A stretch of 64,000 nt of DNA from an uncultured Oscillospiraceae bacterium (GTDB taxonomy: Bacteria; Bacillota; Clostridia; Oscillospirales; Ruminococcaceae): contig CAKSEY010000006.1 in NCBI GenBank assembly GCA_934448295.1, forward strand, positions 62,001-126,000, given 5' to 3'. The translations under genes and the position numbers were made by a program. How positions within the stretch are numbered: position 1 is the first letter of the stretch; every line of letters starts with the position of its first letter. Shown one piece after another: positions 52,982-61,904 of the stretch. Below the pieces are notes generated by a model. The model did no database searches. It had not been told where the DNA came from and worked only from the letters and a program-made list of their open reading frames with translations.

Positions 52982-53962
52982 TCACCCCTCGGGGGAATAT
53001 TCCGGAACGCTGTAATCCGTACTTGCAATGAGGTAAAATACGTAATTGCACGTCCCCTGCGGCATTTCCACCGTTACACAGCAGGGAGCTTCAAATTCCC
53101 CGTCCGGCAGCATGATATCCCCGCCGGAATACTCCAGCGCCGTCGCGGCGTCCTCGTCCGTGTAGTATGCCGCCGATGTTATCGCAGAATTTGCCGGGAG
53201 CTTCACCGTTAGCGTGCTTCCCGGATCGCAGAAGAATCCGGACATCTGCCCGGCTTCGTACATCTGCCAGGGGGAGGGGCAGTCCACCGTCGCCGTGAGC
53301 GCTTCTTCCCCGTCCGTTACCGTCCAGGTATAGCCGCCGCGGTTCATCTCATAGCCGTGATCCCCGTTGTATATGCGGAGCTTCGGCGGCTCGTCCTCCA
53401 TGCGCTGGCTTCTCGTCACCGTGAAGAAATAATCGCAGTTCCCCCTGTCGAATTCCACCCGCGCCGAGACCACTCCGTCCGGGCAGCCGTTCGGGAAATC
53501 CACCGTGCCGTTCTCGGAATACTCCAGCGGAATGGCTTCCGAGCCGTCCAGCGGGAACAGGCTTACCTCCGCGAGAGTGCCGCCGGACAGCAGTATTCTC
53601 GGGGAGCCGTCCACCAGGTCAAGGTCTATCCGCGCGGTTATAAGCCCTTGGTTTTCACATTCCACAGCCCCCGCGCTGCATTTTGCCGTGACTTGTCCGT
53701 CAACCTCCCACTCGCTGCTGCCGGAAGTCAGAAGCGCGCATGCGGCAAGCCCCTCGCCGCTGTATTCCACCTGGAGCTGCGGCGGCTCCGATTCGTCCGG
53801 GACTTCCCGGGTAACGAAAGCTATGTCCGGCTCAATGACCGGGGCAAGCTCTGTCGCGTTTGACGAGTTTACCTCTGCTATCGCGGGGGAAGTCTCCCCG
53901 GAAGCGCACCCGGACAGCGCCAGGATAGCCATTAGCGTTGAAATCGCAACGTATCTTTTCAT
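52982..53962 (-). CDS. Lipoprotein of unknown function
   Basis: 326 residues from ATG 53962, with AAAGGAGG 9 nt upstream; the open frame further upstream has no ribosome site. Lipobox LALSGC at about 14-19 marks it as a membrane-anchored lipoprotein after cleavage. The mature part is acidic and beta-rich, with Cys residues and two similar segments (PPQLQVEYSGEGLAACALL, and PPKLRIYNGDHGYEMNRGGY), suggesting duplicated beta-sandwich domains. No family recognised. It is divergent from the AlkD-like gene, and the coding frame continues after its stop. Confidence 0.75.
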   Translation of the reverse strand: MKRYVAISTLMAILALSGCASGETSPAIAEVNSSNATELAPVIEPDIAFVTREVPDESEPPQLQVEYSGEGLAACALLTSGSSEWEVDGQVTAKCSAGAVECENQGLITARIDLDLVDGSPRILLSGGTLAEVSLFPLDGSEAIPLEYSENGTVDFPNGCPDGVVSARVEFDRGNCDYFFTVTRSQRMEDEPPKLRIYNGDHGYEMNRGGYTWTVTDGEEALTATVDCPSPWQMYEAGQMSGFFCDPGSTLTVKLPANSAITSAAYYTDEDAATALEYSGGDIMLPDGEFEAPCCVTVEMPQGTCNYVFYLIASTDYSVPEYSPEG

Positions 53963-54023
53963 ATAAATACCTCCTTTGTTTTCTATGAATAAAACCGCGC
54001 ATGGGGCAAAAAGGCTGCAATCC

Positions 54024-54052
54024 TTGACAAAAAAGTTTCTCGGGGCTATAAT
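54024..54052 (+). promoter_or_regulatory. Consensus promoter of the AlkD-like gene
   Basis: TTGACA (54024-54029), 17 bp, TATAAT (54047-54052). The start codon is only 21 nt downstream of the -10, so the leader is very short. Confidence 0.9.
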
Positions 54053-54072
54053 GTAGAAAAAGGAGGTTCGCC

Positions 54073-54744
54073 ATGACGACAGATGAGATAAGGGCGCGGC
54101 TCTTCGCGCTCCAAGACGTGAAATACCGGGATTTCCAGGCAAAACTGATTCCGGATATCCCAGGGGAGACCGTGATAGGCGTCCGCACCCCGGAGCTTCG
54201 GAAGCTTGCAAAGGAGGTCGGCGAGAACAGGGATTTCCTCGCGGAGCTTCCGCACAGATACTACGACGAGAACCAGCTCCACGCATTCATTGTTTCCGGG
54301 ATAAGGGACAGGCGGGAGTGCCTGCGCTGGGCGGAGGAATTCCTGCCATATGTTGACAACTGGGCGACCTGCGACCAGATGTCGCTGAAATGCTTCAAAA
54401 AAGACCCTGCGGAGCTTCTGCCGGAGATACGGCGCTGGCTGGATTCCGGGCGGACGTACACGGTGCGCTTCGGCATAGGCTGCCTGCTGGAGTTCTTCCT
54501 TGACGAGCATTTCCGCCCGGAATTCCCGGAGATGGTCTGCGCCGTGCACAGCGAAGAATACTACGTCCGCATGATGGCAGCGTGGTACTTCGCCACCGCC
54601 CTTGCAAAGCAGTATGAAGCCGTTATCCCCTACATCGAAAACCGCCGCCTGGAGTCGTGGACTCACCGGAAAACCATTCAGAAGGCGGTGGAAAGCTACC
54701 GCATTACCCCGGAGCAGAAGGAGTACCTCAGAACTCTGAAATAA
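54073..54744 (+). CDS. AlkD-like DNA alkylation repair protein
   Basis: 223 residues, cytoplasmic, all-helical HEAT-like fold. Typical AlkD-family segments: GVRTPELRKLAKEV near the N terminus, LHAFIVSGIRDR, VDNWATCDQMS (the DNA-contact Trp and catalytic Asp region), VRFGIGCLLEFFLDE and YYVRMMAAWYFATAL. AlkD enzymes excise alkylated bases such as 7-methylguanine. Some relatives lack glycosylase activity, so substrate is not certain. AAAAAGGAGG lies just before the ATG. It stands as a single-gene unit. Confidence 0.85.
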   Translation: MTTDEIRARLFALQDVKYRDFQAKLIPDIPGETVIGVRTPELRKLAKEVGENRDFLAELPHRYYDENQLHAFIVSGIRDRRECLRWAEEFLPYVDNWATCDQMSLKCFKKDPAELLPEIRRWLDSGRTYTVRFGIGCLLEFFLDEHFRPEFPEMVCAVHSEEYYVRMMAAWYFATALAKQYEAVIPYIENRRLESWTHRKTIQKAVESYRITPEQKEYLRTLK

Positions 54745-54758
54745 TTTCCAAGTTTCTC

Positions 54759-54787
54759 TTGACAAACTTCTTGAATTGAGCTATAAT
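54759..54787 (+). promoter_or_regulatory. Consensus promoter of the flavoprotein gene
   Basis: TTGACA (54759-54764), 17 bp, TATAAT (54782-54787), about 40 nt before the start codon. Confidence 0.9.
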
Positions 54788-54828
54788 AAAATCAGTACTC
54801 ATTACTAATTTCAAAGGAGCGTAAAAGC

Positions 54829-55977
54829 ATGACTATCACAAACGACATCAGATACATCGGCGTGAACGACCACGGGGTAGACCTGTTCGAAGGTCAGTAC
54901 ATCGTGCCCAACGGCATGGCGTACAATTCCTACGTCATTATGGACGAAAAGATCGCGGTGATGGACACCGTTGACGCGCATTTCGGCGGCGAGTGGCTCG
55001 ACAATCTCGAAAGGGAGCTTGCCGGAAGAACTCCGGATTACCTGGTCGTTCAGCACATGGAGCCTGACCACTCCGCGAACGTTGCCAGATTCGCCGAGAA
55101 GTACCCGGCGGCGAAGATCGTGGCTTCAAAGCAGGCTTTCGTGATGATGAAGCAGTTTTTCGGCACCGATTACCCGGAGCGCCAGCTCGTTGTGGCTGAA
55201 AAGGATACCCTGGAGCTGGGAAAGCACACGCTGAATTTCATCGCGGCTCCCATGGTGCACTGGCCGGAGGTCATCATGACCTACGACAGCGCGGACAAGG
55301 CCCTGTTCTCCGCTGACGGTTTCGGAAAGTTCGGCGCACTGGACGTCGAGGAGGACTGGGACTGCGAGGCGCGGCGCTACTACTTCGGCATTGTGGGGAA
55401 GTACGGCGCGCAGGTCCAGGCGGTGCTGAAAAAGGCGGCGGCTCTGGATATCCGGATCATCTGCCCGCTGCACGGCCCCGTGCTCTCTGAGAACCTCGCG
55501 CACTATATCGGGCAGTACGGCACCTGGTCAAGCTACGGCGTGGAGAGCGAGGGCGTCGTGATAGCCTGCGCCAGCGTCTACGGGAACACCCGCAGCGCGG
55601 CGGATATCCTGGCGGCAGACCTCGCGGACAGGGGAGTTAAGGTAGTGTTCCACGACCTTGCAAGGGACGATATGGCAGAGTGCGTTGAGGACGCATTCCG
55701 CTACGGGAAGCTGGTGCTTGCCTCCCCGACCTACAACGCGGACGTGTTCCCGTTCATGAAGGAGTTCATAAACCACCTTACCGAGAGGAACTACCAGAAG
55801 CGCACGGTGGGCATTATCGAGAACGGCTCCTGGGCGCCCATGGCGGCTAAGGTGATGAGGGGAATGCTCGAAAAGAGCAAGGACATCACGTTCGCCGAGA
55901 CTACGGTAACGGTGCGCTCCGCGGTGAACGACGCGAATAAGGAGCAGCTCGGAAAGCTCGCGGAGGAGCTGGCGTAA
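54829..55977 (+). CDS. fprA: FprA-type flavodiiron protein
   Basis: 382 residues, cytoplasmic. Residues about 1-245 form a metallo-beta-lactamase-like diiron domain; the ligand set is visible in HMEPDHSANV, with a further His in MVHWPEV, Asp in SADGFGKF and His in CPLHGPV. Residues about 250-382 are a flavodoxin-like FMN domain (ACASVYGNTRSAAD, SPTYNADVFPFMKEF, ENGSWAP). These enzymes reduce O2 to water, or NO to N2O, protecting anaerobes. No rubredoxin domain is fused. AAAGGAG precedes the ATG. Confidence 0.92.
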   Translation: MTITNDIRYIGVNDHGVDLFEGQYIVPNGMAYNSYVIMDEKIAVMDTVDAHFGGEWLDNLERELAGRTPDYLVVQHMEPDHSANVARFAEKYPAAKIVASKQAFVMMKQFFGTDYPERQLVVAEKDTLELGKHTLNFIAAPMVHWPEVIMTYDSADKALFSADGFGKFGALDVEEDWDCEARRYYFGIVGKYGAQVQAVLKKAAALDIRIICPLHGPVLSENLAHYIGQYGTWSSYGVESEGVVIACASVYGNTRSAADILAADLADRGVKVVFHDLARDDMAECVEDAFRYGKLVLASPTYNADVFPFMKEFINHLTERNYQKRTVGIIENGSWAPMAAKVMRGMLEKSKDITFAETTVTVRSAVNDANKEQLGKLAEELA

Positions 55978-56036
55978 ATCGGGCACATAATGGCGGGGTA
56001 GCCCCCACAGACTGTCTAAATAGTCCAAACGGAAGT

Positions 56037-56300
56037 TAATTTTAAAGAAACTGTGGGGGAAAACTCTTGTTTTCCCCCACACCCCTTTAGCGCCTAGAAA
56101 GCGTTAAAACCGCACTCCGTGCGGAGTGGCGTGGGCTTTGTTCTGTCGGTCAACCCATCTGTCAACTTGCGTTGACACCTCCCCCACCGGGGGAGACCAC
56201 CCCACACCCCCGCTACCTTTTGCACGGCAAAAGGTAGCGAAAAGCGATAGCGCTTCGCGCAGTTTTTACAGGTTTATCGACAGACTGCCCCCCTATATTT
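56037..56300. repeat. Repeat-rich gap: partial mosaic element and other hairpins
   Basis: 56052-56093 matches part of the long mosaic element (GTGGGGGAAAA...TTTTCCCCCAC then ACCCCTTTAGCGC). Further hairpins follow: GTCAACTTGCGTTGAC, CTCCCCCACCGGGGGAG, and CTACCTTTTGCACGGCAAAAGGTAG as 9-bp arms. GTTCTGTCGGTCAAC near 56138 occurs inverted at 61803-61817. No gene. Confidence 0.7.
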
Positions 56301-56409
56301 ACGCGTGCAATTTCCCGCCGGACGGTTGAAATTCCCGCCGCAGTGTGGTACAATGGAAACAGACAAGCCGCACCCGCGTGCGGATATCCCACAGAACCGG
56401 AGGCATGAC

Positions 56410-56976
56410 ATGGACAGAACCACAAAGCAGGGCGGAAAGCTGCTGCCGCTTTTCCTGACGTTCCTTAAAATCGGGGCGTTCACATTCGGCGGGGGAGCCG
56501 CCATGATCCCCCTGATACAGAGGGAGGCGGTGGAGCGGCGCGGCTGGATAACGGACGACGACCTCGCCGAAATGACCGCCATAGCCGAAAGCACCCCCGG
56601 CCCCATCGCAGTGAACGCGGCGACGTTCACCGGCTACCGGGTGGGAGGGCTTCCCGGGGCGGCGGCAGCCACCGTGGGAGTTGTCCTGCCCGCGTTTGCG
56701 GTGATAGTGCTTGTTTCCTCGGCGCTGGAATTTTTCAGCGAAAACCGTATCGTGCGGTACGCGTTCCTGGGAGTCCGCGCGGGGGTTCTGGCGCTTATCC
56801 TGAAAGCGGCGGCGGGAATGCTCCGCCAGTGCCCGAAGGACGCGTTTTCCTGGTGCATTGCGGCGGGAGTGTTCATTGCGGCGGGGTTCCTTAACGTGAG
56901 CGCCCTGCTGCTTATCGCGCTGTGCGCCCTGCTGGGGCTTTTGGCGGCGCTGAGAAAGCGGGGCGGGCGCAGATGA
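56410..56976 (+). CDS. Chromate transporter family protein, half 1
   Basis: A 188-residue membrane protein with about five or six helices. Family signature LPLFLTFLKIGAFTFGGGAA, then MIPLIQREAVERRGW and ESTPGPIAVNAATFTGY. The CHR family comes as long fused proteins or as pairs of short ones; this is the short, paired form. The ATG at 56410, with GGAGG 7 nt upstream, is preferred over 56305. Its stop overlaps the next start (ATGA), so both halves are made together. Substrate may be chromate or sulfate-like anions, not certain for this subfamily. Confidence 0.88.
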   Translation: MDRTTKQGGKLLPLFLTFLKIGAFTFGGGAAMIPLIQREAVERRGWITDDDLAEMTAIAESTPGPIAVNAATFTGYRVGGLPGAAAATVGVVLPAFAVIVLVSSALEFFSENRIVRYAFLGVRAGVLALILKAAAGMLRQCPKDAFSWCIAAGVFIAAGFLNVSALLLIALCALLGLLAALRKRGGRR

Positions 56977-57539
56977 TATACCTGGAATTATTCCTGACGT
57001 TCCTTAAAATAGGCGCGTTCACGTTCGGCGGAGGCTACGCGATGCTCCCGCTGATACAGGCGGAGGTGAAGTCCCACGACTGGCTTTCCTCAGCGGAGCT
57101 GGTGGATTTCATAGCCGTCAGCGAGAGCACCCCGGGGCCGTTCGCGGTGAATATCTCAACGTTTGTGGGAGTGCGCACCGGCGGGATTTTCGGGGCGTTC
57201 TGTGCGACGTTCGGGGTCGTTCTGCCGTCGTTTCTGATAATACTGCTGGTGGCGAAATTCTACGATAAATTCCGGGAGAGCCGGGCGGTTCGCGGGTGCA
57301 TGACCGGGCTGAAGCCGGCGGTGGCGGGGCTTATCGGGGCGGCGGCAGTCACCACTGGTCAGACCGTGTTTTTCCCCGCCGGTATCGCTGCGGGAGTTTT
57401 CACAAGCCCCGCGTTCCTGTGTTCTGCGGCGATATTCGCAGCGGCTATGGTGCTGTCGGTCAGGAAAATAAACCCTATCGCGGTGATAGTGATTTCCGCC
57501 GTGCTGGGGGTCGGCGCTGGGTTCCTGTTCGGGCTGTGA
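56973..57539 (+). CDS. Chromate transporter family protein, half 2
   Basis: 188 residues, paralogous to half 1: LELFLTFLKIGAFTFGGGYA, then MLPLIQAEVKSHDW and ESTPGPFAVNISTFVG. About six membrane helices. The ATG at 56973 overlaps the upstream stop. The two halves probably insert in opposite orientations and form a heterodimer, as is known for short-chain CHR pairs. The stop codon lies within the candidate Rex site of the next operon. Confidence 0.88.
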   Translation: MIYLELFLTFLKIGAFTFGGGYAMLPLIQAEVKSHDWLSSAELVDFIAVSESTPGPFAVNISTFVGVRTGGIFGAFCATFGVVLPSFLIILLVAKFYDKFRESRAVRGCMTGLKPAVAGLIGAAAVTTGQTVFFPAGIAAGVFTSPAFLCSAAIFAAAMVLSVRKINPIAVIVISAVLGVGAGFLFGL

Positions 57540-57551
57540 AGTTTTTAACAA
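57534..57551 (+). promoter_or_regulatory. Candidate Rex operator of acn-icd-rex
   Basis: CTGTGAAG-TTTT-TAACAA, an 18-bp site close to the clostridial Rex consensus TTGTTAA-N4-TTAACAA (full right half, 5 of 7 in the left). It lies 5 bp upstream of the -35 of the operon that ends with rex, consistent with autoregulation by NADH/NAD+. Confidence 0.55.
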
Positions 57552-57556
57552 CGAAC

Positions 57557-57585
57557 TTGACATATCGGGGAAAGTGGTATATAAT
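57557..57585 (+). promoter_or_regulatory. Consensus promoter of acn-icd-rex
   Basis: TTGACA (57557-57562), 17 bp, TATAAT (57580-57585). The first gene starts 64 nt downstream. Confidence 0.9.
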
Positions 57586-57649
57586 AGAGTGTGTATGACT
57601 TTGCCGGGGCGACGCTCCGGAAATCTGACTAAAATCAAGGAGCAAGGAA

Positions 57650-59581
57650 ATGGGACTTACATTGACTGAAAAGATCATCAAGGCGCACATCATCGACGGC
57701 GAGATGGTCAAGGGCACGGAAATCGGCTTAAAAATCGACCAGACGCTGACCCAGGACGCGACCGGCACTATGGCTTACCTCCAGTTTGAGGCGATGGGAG
57801 TTGACCGCGTAAAGACGGAGCGCTCCGTTGCCTATATCGACCACAACACCCTCCAGAGCGGCTTTGAGAACGCGGACGATCACCGCTTCATAGGCTCCGT
57901 TGCAAAGAAGCACGGTATCTGGTTCTCCCGCCCCGGCAACGGTATTTGCCATCAGGTTCACCTGGAGCGCTTCGGAAAGCCCGGCAAGACCCTTATCGGC
58001 TCCGACAGCCACACCCCCACCGGCGGCGGAATCGGCATGCTGGCTATGGGCGCGGGCGGTCTTGACGTTGCCGTTGCAATGGGCGGCGGCGCTTACTACA
58101 TAACAATGCCGAAGGTGGTTAAGATAAACCTCACCGGGAAGCTCAGCGACTGGGTCTCCGCAAAGGACGTTATCCTGGAGGTGCTCCGTCAGCTCTCCGT
58201 TAAGGGCGGCGTTGGCAAGGTAATGGAGTACACCGGCGAGGGCGTAAAGAGCCTCTCCGTGCCGGAGCGCGCAACCATCACCAACATGGGCGCGGAGCTC
58301 GGCGCGACTACCTCTATCTTCCCGTCCGACGAGACCACCCTCCAGTTCCTGAAGGCGCAGGGCAGGGAGGAGGATTACGTTCCCCTGTCCGCAGACCCGG
58401 ACGCGGTTTACGACGAGGAAGTAAACATCGACCTTTCAAAGCTGGTTCCGCTTGCCGCTTGTCCCCACAGCCCGGACAACGTTAAGTCCGTTGAGGAGAT
58501 AGGCAGGATAAAGATAGACCAGGTGTGCATAGGCTCCTGCACCAACTCCTCCCTCCAGGATATGCGCAAGGTGGCGCACATCCTAAAGGGCAAGACCGTT
58601 CACCCGGACGTAAGCCTTGCGATAGCCCCCGGCTCCAAGCAGGTATTCAACCAGATAGCGGAGGACGGAACGCTGTCCATTCTCATTGCGGCTGGCGCGA
58701 GAATACTGGAGAGCGCGTGCGGTCCTTGCATAGGCATGGGTCAGTCCCCGAACAGCAAGGGAATCTCCCTGCGTACGTTCAACAGAAACTTCCTCGGCAG
58801 AAGCGGCACCAAGGACGCGCAGATATACCTCGTTTCCCCGGAGACCGCGGCAATCTCCGCCATCACCGGAGTATTCACCGACCCGCGCACCTGCGGCGAA
58901 ATGCCCGCTTATGTAATGCCTGAGAAGTTCATCATCAACGACAACATGGTGGTTCCCCCGGCTTCCCCGGAGGAGGCTCCCGCAGTTGAGATACTCCGCG
59001 GCCCGAACATCAAGCCGTTCCCGGTAAACAAGCCGCTGGCTGAGTCCATTGAATCCGGCGTTACCCTCAAGGTGGGCGACAACATCACCACAGACCATAT
59101 CATGCCCGCAGGCGCGAAGATACTCCCCCTGCGCTCCAACATTCCGGCTATCTCGGAATACTGCTTCACCGTATGCGACGAGACCTTCCCGAAGCGCGCA
59201 AAGGAAGCAGGCACCAGCATAATCGTGGGCGGCACGAACTACGGTCAGGGTTCTTCAAGAGAGCACGCGGCGCTGGCTCCGCTGTACCTGGGCGTTAAGG
59301 CTATCATCTGCAAGAGCTTCGCGAGAATACACCGCCAGAACCTTATCAACAACGGTATCCTCCCGCTGGAGTTCGTGAACGAGGCTGACTACGACAGGAT
59401 CGAACAGGGCGACGACCTTGTTATCGCGAATATCCGCTCCATCGTTGAGAACGGCGGAAAGATAATGGTAGAGGACAAGACCAAGGGCTTCACATTTGAA
59501 GTAAAGTGCGAGCTCTCCGAGCGCGGCAAGGGCATGATGCTCGCCGGCGGTCTGCTGAACTTCACAAAGAACGGTAAGTAA
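57650..59581 (+). CDS. acn: Aconitate hydratase
   Basis: 643 residues, cytoplasmic. It isomerises citrate to isocitrate. Cluster ligands are visible in GSCTNSS and CGPCIGMGQSPNSKG; SDSHTPTGGG and the swivel-domain loop YGQGSSREHAALAP are present. It is of the short, single-chain bacterial type close to the isopropylmalate-isomerase branch rather than the 890-residue AcnA. Followed by icd and rex. Together with icd it supplies 2-oxoglutarate for glutamate; no citrate synthase is in the window. CAAGGAG precedes the ATG. Confidence 0.92.
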   Translation: MGLTLTEKIIKAHIIDGEMVKGTEIGLKIDQTLTQDATGTMAYLQFEAMGVDRVKTERSVAYIDHNTLQSGFENADDHRFIGSVAKKHGIWFSRPGNGICHQVHLERFGKPGKTLIGSDSHTPTGGGIGMLAMGAGGLDVAVAMGGGAYYITMPKVVKINLTGKLSDWVSAKDVILEVLRQLSVKGGVGKVMEYTGEGVKSLSVPERATITNMGAELGATTSIFPSDETTLQFLKAQGREEDYVPLSADPDAVYDEEVNIDLSKLVPLAACPHSPDNVKSVEEIGRIKIDQVCIGSCTNSSLQDMRKVAHILKGKTVHPDVSLAIAPGSKQVFNQIAEDGTLSILIAAGARILESACGPCIGMGQSPNSKGISLRTFNRNFLGRSGTKDAQIYLVSPETAAISAITGVFTDPRTCGEMPAYVMPEKFIINDNMVVPPASPEEAPAVEILRGPNIKPFPVNKPLAESIESGVTLKVGDNITTDHIMPAGAKILPLRSNIPAISEYCFTVCDETFPKRAKEAGTSIIVGGTNYGQGSSREHAALAPLYLGVKAIICKSFARIHRQNLINNGILPLEFVNEADYDRIEQGDDLVIANIRSIVENGGKIMVEDKTKGFTFEVKCELSERGKGMMLAGGLLNFTKNGK

Positions 59582-59582
59582 T

Positions 59583-59759
59583 ATGAGCAGGGCGACAGGT
59601 TTCTTTATGGCTTTGTCCGCGTTCCTGCTGGGCTTCATAATCGGGAGCCGCGCGCAGGGCGGCGGGAGCATTTTTTGCGGGAACAGCCTTGACTGCTCCG
59701 TAAAGGTACGCGGCGGGACTTCCCACAATAGATTTGAAAGGAATAACGAAAATGGCTGA
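59583..59759 (+). CDS. Possible small membrane peptide between acn and icd
   Basis: 58 codons from the ATG one nucleotide after the acn stop to a TGA inside icd. One hydrophobic segment ([16 protein letters not shown]) then a Gly-rich, Cys-containing tail. No good ribosome site, so expression would need coupling to acn. It fills what would otherwise be an odd 170-nt gap in the operon. Coding status is uncertain. Confidence 0.35.
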   Translation: MSRATGFFMALSAFLLGFIIGSRAQGGGSIFCGNSLDCSVKVRGGTSHNRFERNNENG

Positions 59760-60969
59760 CAAGATTCAGATGACCACTCCGCTGGTCGAGATGGACGGCG
59801 ACGAAATGACCCGTATCATCTGGAAGATGATAAAGGATATCCTCATAAACCCGTATGTTGACTTAAAGACCGACTACTACGACCTCGGTCTGGTGCACAG
59901 GAACGAGACCAACGACCAGGTGACCATCGACTCCGCGAACGCCACAAAGAAGTACGGCGTTGCGGTAAAGTGCGCCACCATCACACCGAATGCACAGCGC
60001 ATGACCGAGTATGACCTCAAGGAGATGTGGAAGTCCCCGAACGGCACTATCCGCGCTATCCTGGACGGCACCGTATTCAGAAAGCCTATCCTTGTAAAGG
60101 GTATCGTGCCCTATATCCCCACCTGGACAAAGCCCATCACGATCGCGCGTCACGCTTACGGCGACATCTACAAGAACACCGAGCTTAAGGTCGCACAGGG
60201 AAGCAAGGCGGAGCTGGTAGTCACCGACAAGGACGGCAGGGAGACCCGCGCGCTCATTCACGATTTCAAGAACAGCGACGGCATCGTACAGGGAGTTCAC
60301 AACCTTGACAAGTCCATTGAGAGCTTCGCGAGGGCTTGCTTCAACTACGCGCTGGGCGCAAAGGAGAGCCTGTGGTTCGCGGCTAAGGACACCATCTCCA
60401 AGACCTACGACCACCGCTTCAAGGATATCTTTGCCGAGATATACGAGAACGAGTATAAGGAGAAGTTCGCGGCGGCGGGGATAGAGTACTTCTACACGCT
60501 GATAGACGACGTTATCGCAAGAGTTATCCGCTCCGAGGGCGGCTTCATCTGGGCTTGCAAGAACTACGACGGCGACGTTATGTCCGATATGCTGGCGACG
60601 GCTTTCGGCTCCCTGGGACTTATGACCTCCGTGCTGGTTTCCCCGGACGGCGTTTACGAGTACGAGGCGGCGCACGGAACTGTTACCCGCCACTACTACA
60701 ACTACCTTAAGGGCGAAAAGACCTCCACCAACCCGATAGCTACCATCTTCGCCTGGAGCGGCGCGCTCAGAAAGCGCGGCGAGCTGGATAATATCCCGGC
60801 GCTGTGCGACTATGCGGACAATCTGGAAAAGGCTTCTATCCAGACCATGGAGGACGGCGTAATGGACAAGAACCTTGCCGCAATGTCCAGGCTGGAGAAC
60901 AAGCGCCCGGTAGACACTGAGACATTCCTGACAGAGATAAACAAGCGCCTTGCGGTGCTGATGGGCTGA
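59752..60969 (+). CDS. icd: NADP-dependent isocitrate dehydrogenase
   Basis: 405 residues, cytoplasmic. Converts isocitrate to 2-oxoglutarate with NADP+. It belongs to the eukaryote-like homodimeric class: [18 protein letters not shown] at the start, [20 protein letters not shown] (phosphate loop), [14 protein letters not shown] and [14 protein letters not shown]. The ATG at 59752 with GAAAGGA upstream is preferred over an in-frame TTG at 59734. Between acn and rex, so its expression follows the NADH/NAD+ state (inference). Confidence 0.93.
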   Translation: MADKIQMTTPLVEMDGDEMTRIIWKMIKDILINPYVDLKTDYYDLGLVHRNETNDQVTIDSANATKKYGVAVKCATITPNAQRMTEYDLKEMWKSPNGTIRAILDGTVFRKPILVKGIVPYIPTWTKPITIARHAYGDIYKNTELKVAQGSKAELVVTDKDGRETRALIHDFKNSDGIVQGVHNLDKSIESFARACFNYALGAKESLWFAAKDTISKTYDHRFKDIFAEIYENEYKEKFAAAGIEYFYTLIDDVIARVIRSEGGFIWACKNYDGDVMSDMLATAFGSLGLMTSVLVSPDGVYEYEAAHGTVTRHYYNYLKGEKTSTNPIATIFAWSGALRKRGELDNIPALCDYADNLEKASIQTMEDGVMDKNLAAMSRLENKRPVDTETFLTEINKRLAVLMG

Positions 60970-61004
60970 TCCACTCCGCAGGACAGGGACAGGGGGGATA
61001 ATTC

Positions 61005-61670
61005 ATGCAGAAGGGCAACATATCCAACTCAGTTATCCGCAGACTGCCGCGGTATTACAGGTTCCTCGGCGAGCTTCTGAACCAGGATATCCAGAAGATA
61101 TCCTCCCGGGAGCTTTCGGAGAAAATGCGGCTGACCGCCTCGCAGATACGGCAGGATCTGAACTGCTTCGGCGGCTTCGGACAGCAGGGCTACGGCTACA
61201 ATGTCGCGGAGCTGCGCCGGGAGATAGGGCATATCCTCGGACTGGACAAGCACGACAAGATAGTGCTTATCGGCGCGGGAAACCTCGGCAGGGCGATAAC
61301 GGTGCACATTGATTTCGCGAAGTACGGCTACGAGCTGGCGGGGATATTCGACAGCAACATCTCGCTGGAGAACATCGAGATATCCGGCATCAGGATAATG
61401 CACACCAACCGCCTGCCGGAATTCTGCGCGGAAAATCACCCCGCCATGGCGGTGCTGTGTATTCCGAAGAGCGGCGCAAAGGACATGGTGGATACTCTGC
61501 TGGGTCTTGGCGTGAATGCGTTCTGGAACTTCTCGCACTATGATATCCACTACGACCACCCCGAGGCGGCGGTGGAGAACGTCCACCTCACCGACAGTCT
61601 CATGACGCTGTCCTACGCCGCAAGGAACCAGCACGGCGAGCTTCCGGCTGAACCGGAGGAGCAGGAATAA
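61005..61670 (+). CDS. rex: Redox-sensing transcriptional repressor Rex
   Basis: 221 residues. N-terminal winged helix (ISNSVIRRLPRYYRFL, SSRELSEKMRLTASQIRQDL) and a Rossmann NADH domain (IVLIGAGNLGRAI, then GIFDSN). Rex binds DNA at low NADH and lets go when NADH rises, controlling fermentation and electron-transfer genes. It closes the acn-icd operon, whose promoter carries a Rex-like site at 57534. GGGGGG precedes the ATG; the terminator is 8 nt past the stop. Confidence 0.95.
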   Translation: MQKGNISNSVIRRLPRYYRFLGELLNQDIQKISSRELSEKMRLTASQIRQDLNCFGGFGQQGYGYNVAELRREIGHILGLDKHDKIVLIGAGNLGRAITVHIDFAKYGYELAGIFDSNISLENIEISGIRIMHTNRLPEFCAENHPAMAVLCIPKSGAKDMVDTLLGLGVNAFWNFSHYDIHYDHPEAAVENVHLTDSLMTLSYAARNQHGELPAEPEEQE

Positions 61671-61677
61671 TAAATTC

Positions 61678-61708
61678 AACCGGGAGGGCTGAACCCTCCC
61701 GGTTTTTT
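61678..61708 (+). terminator. Terminator of acn-icd-rex
   Basis: AACCGGGAGGG-CTGAA-CCCTCCCGGTT with TTTTG after it; an 11-bp perfect stem. Confidence 0.92.
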
Positions 61709-61734
61709 GTGGAACGCAATTCCATAATAGGCAA

Positions 61735-61880
61735 ACAGGACGTTTGTCCAAACCGCCCCAAAGCGCGTGTCTCCCCCAGCGGGCGGCACGAAGTGCCAGA
61801 GGGGTTGACCGACAGAACATGGACACCGCGCAATAAAGTGCGGGAGGGGCAAGCCCCTCCCATACATATTTTGGTCGTTC
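61735..61880. repeat. GGGGAGGGGC palindrome, copy 8, with related flanks
   Basis: Palindrome at 61842-61861, preceded by ATAAAGTGCGGG as in the copy at 34444. GTTGACCGACAGAAC at 61803-61817 is the inverse of the segment near 56138. It lies between the convergent rex and MATE genes. Confidence 0.75.
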
Positions 61881-61904
61881 CGTTGGAACGTCCATGCAAG
61901 CCTA

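Noticed and set aside
52762..53028. 88-codon minus-strand frame past the lipoprotein gene
   Set aside because: Arg/Pro-rich in the wrong frame; the in-frame extension of the lipoprotein has far better codon character.
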